Assembly: GCF_001426245.1 (NCBI RefSeq)
Contig: NZ_LMCM01000008.1
Location: 310,001-374,000 of the forward strand
Source of the DNA: Phycicoccus sp. Root101
GTDB lineage: Bacteria; Actinomycetota; Actinomycetes; Actinomycetales; Dermatophilaceae
DNA: 64,000 bases
Direction: 5' to 3'
Shown: positions 61,475-64,000 of the stretch, in pieces
Position numbering within the stretch: the stretch's first letter is position 1
Layout of the letters: every line of letters begins with the position of its first letter
The notes under the pieces: generated by a model
What the model was told of the DNA's origin: nothing
The model's database searches: none
What the model saw: the letters and a program-made list of their open reading frames with translations, nothing else
Program-made: the position numbers and the translations under genes

Positions 61475-61912
61475 ATGACCCGCAAGATCACACTCATCGC
61501 CCTCGTCCCCGTTCTGGCCCTCGGCCTGGCTGCCTGTGGCTCGTCGAACTCGGACAGCGCCTCGTCGCCCTCCACCTCCTCGACGTCCATGTCGTCCATG
61601 CCGATGCCCTCGGAGACGCCCTCTTCGAAGGCCGCTGAGTCGCCGTCGTCGAGCGCATCCGACGCCGCGTCCGCCGTCATCACGATCACGGACTTCAAGT
61701 TCAAGGTGCCTGCATCGGTGGCGCCCGGCGCCACCATCACCATCAAGAACGGCGACTCGCAGGCGCACACCGTCACGTCCAAGTCGGGCGGCTTCGACGT
61801 CAAGATCGACCCCAACGGCACCGCGACGATGAAGGCCCCCGACAAGGCGGGCAGCTTCGACTTCGTCTGCACCTTCCACGCGGACATGTCCAGCACGCTC
61901 GTCGTCAAGTGA
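61475..61912 (+). CDS. Cupredoxin-domain lipoprotein
   Basis: 145 residues. Lipoprotein signal MTRKITLIALVPVLALGLAAC (lipobox LAAC), a Ser/Met/Pro-rich linker (about 22-66, possible Met-rich metal patch MSSMPMP), then a plastocyanin-like domain: VITITDFKFKVPASVAPGATITIKNGDSQAHTVTSK and DFVCTFHADMSSTLVVK, with type-1 copper ligands His, Cys, His and Met visible. A surface electron carrier or copper binder. The next gene overlaps (GTGA). Confidence 0.88.
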   Translation: MTRKITLIALVPVLALGLAACGSSNSDSASSPSTSSTSMSSMPMPSETPSSKAAESPSSSASDAASAVITITDFKFKVPASVAPGATITIKNGDSQAHTVTSKSGGFDVKIDPNGTATMKAPDKAGSFDFVCTFHADMSSTLVVK

Positions 61913-62379
61913 GCACCGCACGCACCGTTGTGCAGCAACGGAGCTCGCGAGACAACGCTGGCGTCGTGCTCCGCGTGGCTGTGGCTCTCTGCCTGGTCGT
62001 GGACGCCGCCGTGCACCTCCACCTCGCCCGTGGGTACCAGCAGTCCGCCCCGAGCGGCATCGGTGCGGGCAACCTCTTCCGCATCCAGGCCGTCTTCGCG
62101 CTCGGCGTCGCGGTCTGGCTCGCCTGGCGCGGTGGCCGCGCTGCCTTCCTCGCCGCCTTCGCCGTGGGGGTGAGCGCGGTCGCCGCCGTCGTCCTCTACC
62201 GCTACGTCAACGTCCCCGCCATCGGCCCCCTGCCGGCGATGTACGAGCCGGTGTGGTTCGCCGAGAAGACGCTCAGCGCCGTCGCCGAGGGCGTTGCGGC
62301 TGCGGGGGCCCTGTTGGCGTTGTCGCTCACCACCGGCCGCAGCTCGGCCCCACGGCACGGCGGCCCGACCAGAAACTAG
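61909..62379 (+). CDS. Four-helix membrane protein of unknown function
   Basis: 156 residues with four hydrophobic helices (about 20-40, 52-72, 78-98, 127-147). Notable: VVDAAVHLHLARGYQQSA, two His and a small loop near the first helix, and the conserved-looking PLPAMYEPVWFAEKTLSAVAEG. GTGA overlap with the cupredoxin gene suggests membrane partnering, perhaps in copper handling or electron transfer. Family not identified. Confidence 0.6.
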   Translation: MSTARTVVQQRSSRDNAGVVLRVAVALCLVVDAAVHLHLARGYQQSAPSGIGAGNLFRIQAVFALGVAVWLAWRGGRAAFLAAFAVGVSAVAAVVLYRYVNVPAIGPLPAMYEPVWFAEKTLSAVAEGVAAAGALLALSLTTGRSSAPRHGGPTRN

Positions 62380-62481
62380 TTGGCCCCCGCACCAGTCCGT
62401 TCCACGCCGGGCACCGAAGTACCTGCACAAGCGTGGTTCCCAGTGCGGCCCGATGCGGCCGCGAATCAAGGAGATACCAGA

Positions 62482-63246
62482 ATGCGCACTACCTCGAAGA
62501 TTGCTTCTGTCGCCCTCGGCTCTGCAGTGCTCCTGCCGTTCCTCGGTGCAGGTGTCGCCCAGGCTGCCGACGGCAGCACGATGGCGACCCTCCGTCCCGT
62601 CGCGTTGAACGGTGTCAAGGGCAGCGGCACCGCGATGGTGACCGTGAACGGCACCCGCATCGACGTGACCATGGCCGCCAACGGCCTGCTCCCCGACGCG
62701 CCGCACGCGGCCCACATCCACTTCGGTGCGGACGCTCGGCACGAGTGCCCGGTCGCCGGTGACGACGCCAAGGGCGACGGCACCATCAACACCACCGACG
62801 GTGGCCCGGCATACGGTCCGATCGTGGTCTCCCTGACCAAGACCGGTGACACCTCGCCGAAGAGCGGCCTCGCGGTCGACCGCTTCGACACCGCCCCCGG
62901 CGGCAAGATCAACTACGAGCGCGGCAGCATCAACGTCTCCTCCGGCGTGGCCCAGGCCATCACCGAGGGCAAGGCTGTCGTCGTCGTCCACGGCGTTGAC
63001 CACAACAACGACGGCAAGTACGACGGCACGACCAAGAGCGACCTCGACCCGAGCCTGCCCACCGAGGCCACTGACCCGGCCATCTGTGGCGTCCTGAACG
63101 CCGCTCCCGCCGGCGGCATGGACACCGGCGCGGGTGGCACGTCCACCCCGAACAACGAGGGCATGCTCCTCCTCGGTGGCGGCCTGCTCATGGCGGCTGT
63201 CGGCACCGGTGCCTTCACTGCTCGCAAGGCTCGTAACCGCGTCTGA
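62482..63246 (+). CDS. CHRD-domain secreted protein with C-terminal membrane anchor
   Basis: 254 residues. Sec signal peptide (VALGSAVLLPFLGAGVAQA|AD), then a CHRD-like domain (TMATLRPVALNGVKGSGTAMVTVNGTRIDVTMAANGLLPDAPHAAHIHFGADARHECPV, with the metal-like HAAHIHFG) and KAVVVVHGVDHNNDGKYDG. A flexible linker ends in a hydrophobic helix and basic tail (GMLLLGGGLLMAAVGTGAFTARKARNRV). No LPxTG precedes it. AAGGAG ribosome site. The downstream sortase starts on its stop (TGATG). Confidence 0.8.
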   Translation: MRTTSKIASVALGSAVLLPFLGAGVAQAADGSTMATLRPVALNGVKGSGTAMVTVNGTRIDVTMAANGLLPDAPHAAHIHFGADARHECPVAGDDAKGDGTINTTDGGPAYGPIVVSLTKTGDTSPKSGLAVDRFDTAPGGKINYERGSINVSSGVAQAITEGKAVVVVHGVDHNNDGKYDGTTKSDLDPSLPTEATDPAICGVLNAAPAGGMDTGAGGTSTPNNEGMLLLGGGLLMAAVGTGAFTARKARNRV

Positions 63247-63956
63247 TGTCTGACATCACGAAGTCCGGTGGCCGTCGCGGCAGCATTGCCGCGGCGGTCA
63301 CCGTCGTGCTTCTCGTGGTCGGTGGGTTCCTCGTCGCGAAGTCCTTCTCGGGAACCGATGCCCCGCCGCAGCCCGACGCAGCCCAGTCCGCACCGTCGGT
63401 CACGCCGGCACCCTCGTCCTCACCGCCGAGCCCGACGTCGTCACCCACCTCCGCGACCGGGAAGACCGCTGCTCCCAGCACCGCGGACTTCGGTCCGATC
63501 ATGGGACCGAGCGCGCCCGTCTCGCTGAAGATCCCGTCGATCGGTGTCGACACCAAGGGCATCGTCGACCTCGGTCTCGACAAGAGCGGCAAGCTGCAGG
63601 CCCCGACCGACTTCGGCAGGGCCGGCTGGTACGCCAACGGCCCGACCCCGGGTGAGTTCGGCCCCGCGGTCATCGGTGCCCACGTCGACAGCAAGTCCGG
63701 TCCCGCCGTGTTCTACCGCCTGGGATCGTTGAAGAAGGGCGCCACCGTGTCCGTGGCCCGCAAGGACGGTTCGACGGCGCGCTTCGTCGTCGACCGTGTC
63801 GCGCGCTACTCGAAGGCGGACTTCCCGACCATGACCGTCTACGGCGACACGAAGGGCCGCGCCGAGCTCCGGCTCATCACCTGCGGCGGTGCCTTCGACC
63901 AGTCCACGGGTCACTACGTCGACAACATCGTGGCGTTCGCCCACCTCACCTCCTGA
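63246..63956 (+). CDS. Class F sortase
   Basis: 236 residues. N-terminal membrane anchor (about 14-33), a Pro/Ser-rich linker, then the sortase fold: SLKIPSIGVDTKGIVDLGLDKSGKL, FGRAGWYANGPTPGEFGPAVIGAHVDS (catalytic His) and AELRLITCGGAFD (TxTC-like Cys), the class F form. Sortases couple proteins to the wall; the overlapping CHRD gene is the obvious candidate substrate, though it lacks a classic signal. The Arg of the active site is most likely in a strand before the Cys. Confidence 0.88.
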   Translation: MSDITKSGGRRGSIAAAVTVVLLVVGGFLVAKSFSGTDAPPQPDAAQSAPSVTPAPSSSPPSPTSSPTSATGKTAAPSTADFGPIMGPSAPVSLKIPSIGVDTKGIVDLGLDKSGKLQAPTDFGRAGWYANGPTPGEFGPAVIGAHVDSKSGPAVFYRLGSLKKGATVSVARKDGSTARFVVDRVARYSKADFPTMTVYGDTKGRAELRLITCGGAFDQSTGHYVDNIVAFAHLTS

Positions 63957-64000
63957 CGGATCTTTCCCGGCCCGATTCCGTTGCTGCGCAACGATGCTGG

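Overview
The window is chromosomal DNA from a very GC-rich actinobacterium. Gene content (ArsC/aquaporin arsenic locus, SepX/GlpR divisome protein, RpfB-type resuscitation factor, class F sortase, many OmpR-family two-component systems), frequent GTG starts and many apparently leaderless genes point to the Micrococcales, and I infer an Intrasporangiaceae-type genus (Janibacter/Terrabacter/Phycicoccus-like). Nothing resembles a prophage, insertion sequence or CRISPR array; the window reads as core chromosome with a few accessory patches.

Layout. 1-11 kb: a large SF1 helicase/nuclease (5' end missing), MscL, an SAF-domain protein, an MTA-phosphorylase-type enzyme, an FmdB zinc ribbon, a CPA1 antiporter and a penicillin-acylase-type Ntn hydrolase. 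10.6-16.2 kb: 5-formyl-THF cyclo-ligase diverging from a compact cluster galU - moeA/glp - moaC - mogA/moaB-like - GNAT - sepX/glpR, which joins molybdenum-cofactor-type enzymes to a cell-division membrane protein. 16.3-19.3 kb: DUF2231 protein, an ECF sigma/anti-sigma pair with its own promoter, tRNA-Ala. 19.3-21 kb: arsenic cassette (arsC and aquaporin facing arsR). 21-28.5 kb: secreted and envelope proteins, esterases, a DUF347 membrane protein, a glycosyltransferase and a UPF0104/flippase-like protein.

28.5-37.8 kb is a signalling island: PAP2 phosphatase, an OmpR-type regulator whose gene meets its probable sensor kinase tail to tail, three receiver-only regulators, an OhrR-type regulator, a KdpE-like regulator followed by an 81-residue protein with an H-box-like helix, and a MASE1-PAS kinase. 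Several palindromes and helically phased direct repeats sit in front of these genes. 37.8-45.5 kb: GH31 glucosidase, protein O-mannosyltransferase, rsmI, CPBP protease, DUF4126 protein and a cell-wall-binding-repeat protein. 45.7-57.1 kb is housekeeping (metG, tatD, rpf, rsmA, ispE, ABC-F) interrupted by a response regulator and a sensor kinase fused in frame to a polytopic DUF4173-like protein. 57-64 kb: MarR and TetR regulators, trans-aconitate methyltransferase, an atypical tRNA-Gln-like gene, a GPP34 protein, two adjacent broken genes, and a cupredoxin - CHRD - sortase surface cluster.

The strongest unexplained signal is not a gene. The octamer CGGCATAC, read on either strand, occurs 25 times across the window (13:13 by strand for the 7-base core GGCATAC). 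It occurs in different reading frames and in non-coding DNA, and forces otherwise rare codons (TAT, GCA). All coordinates and motif counts were read by eye; no database search was possible.
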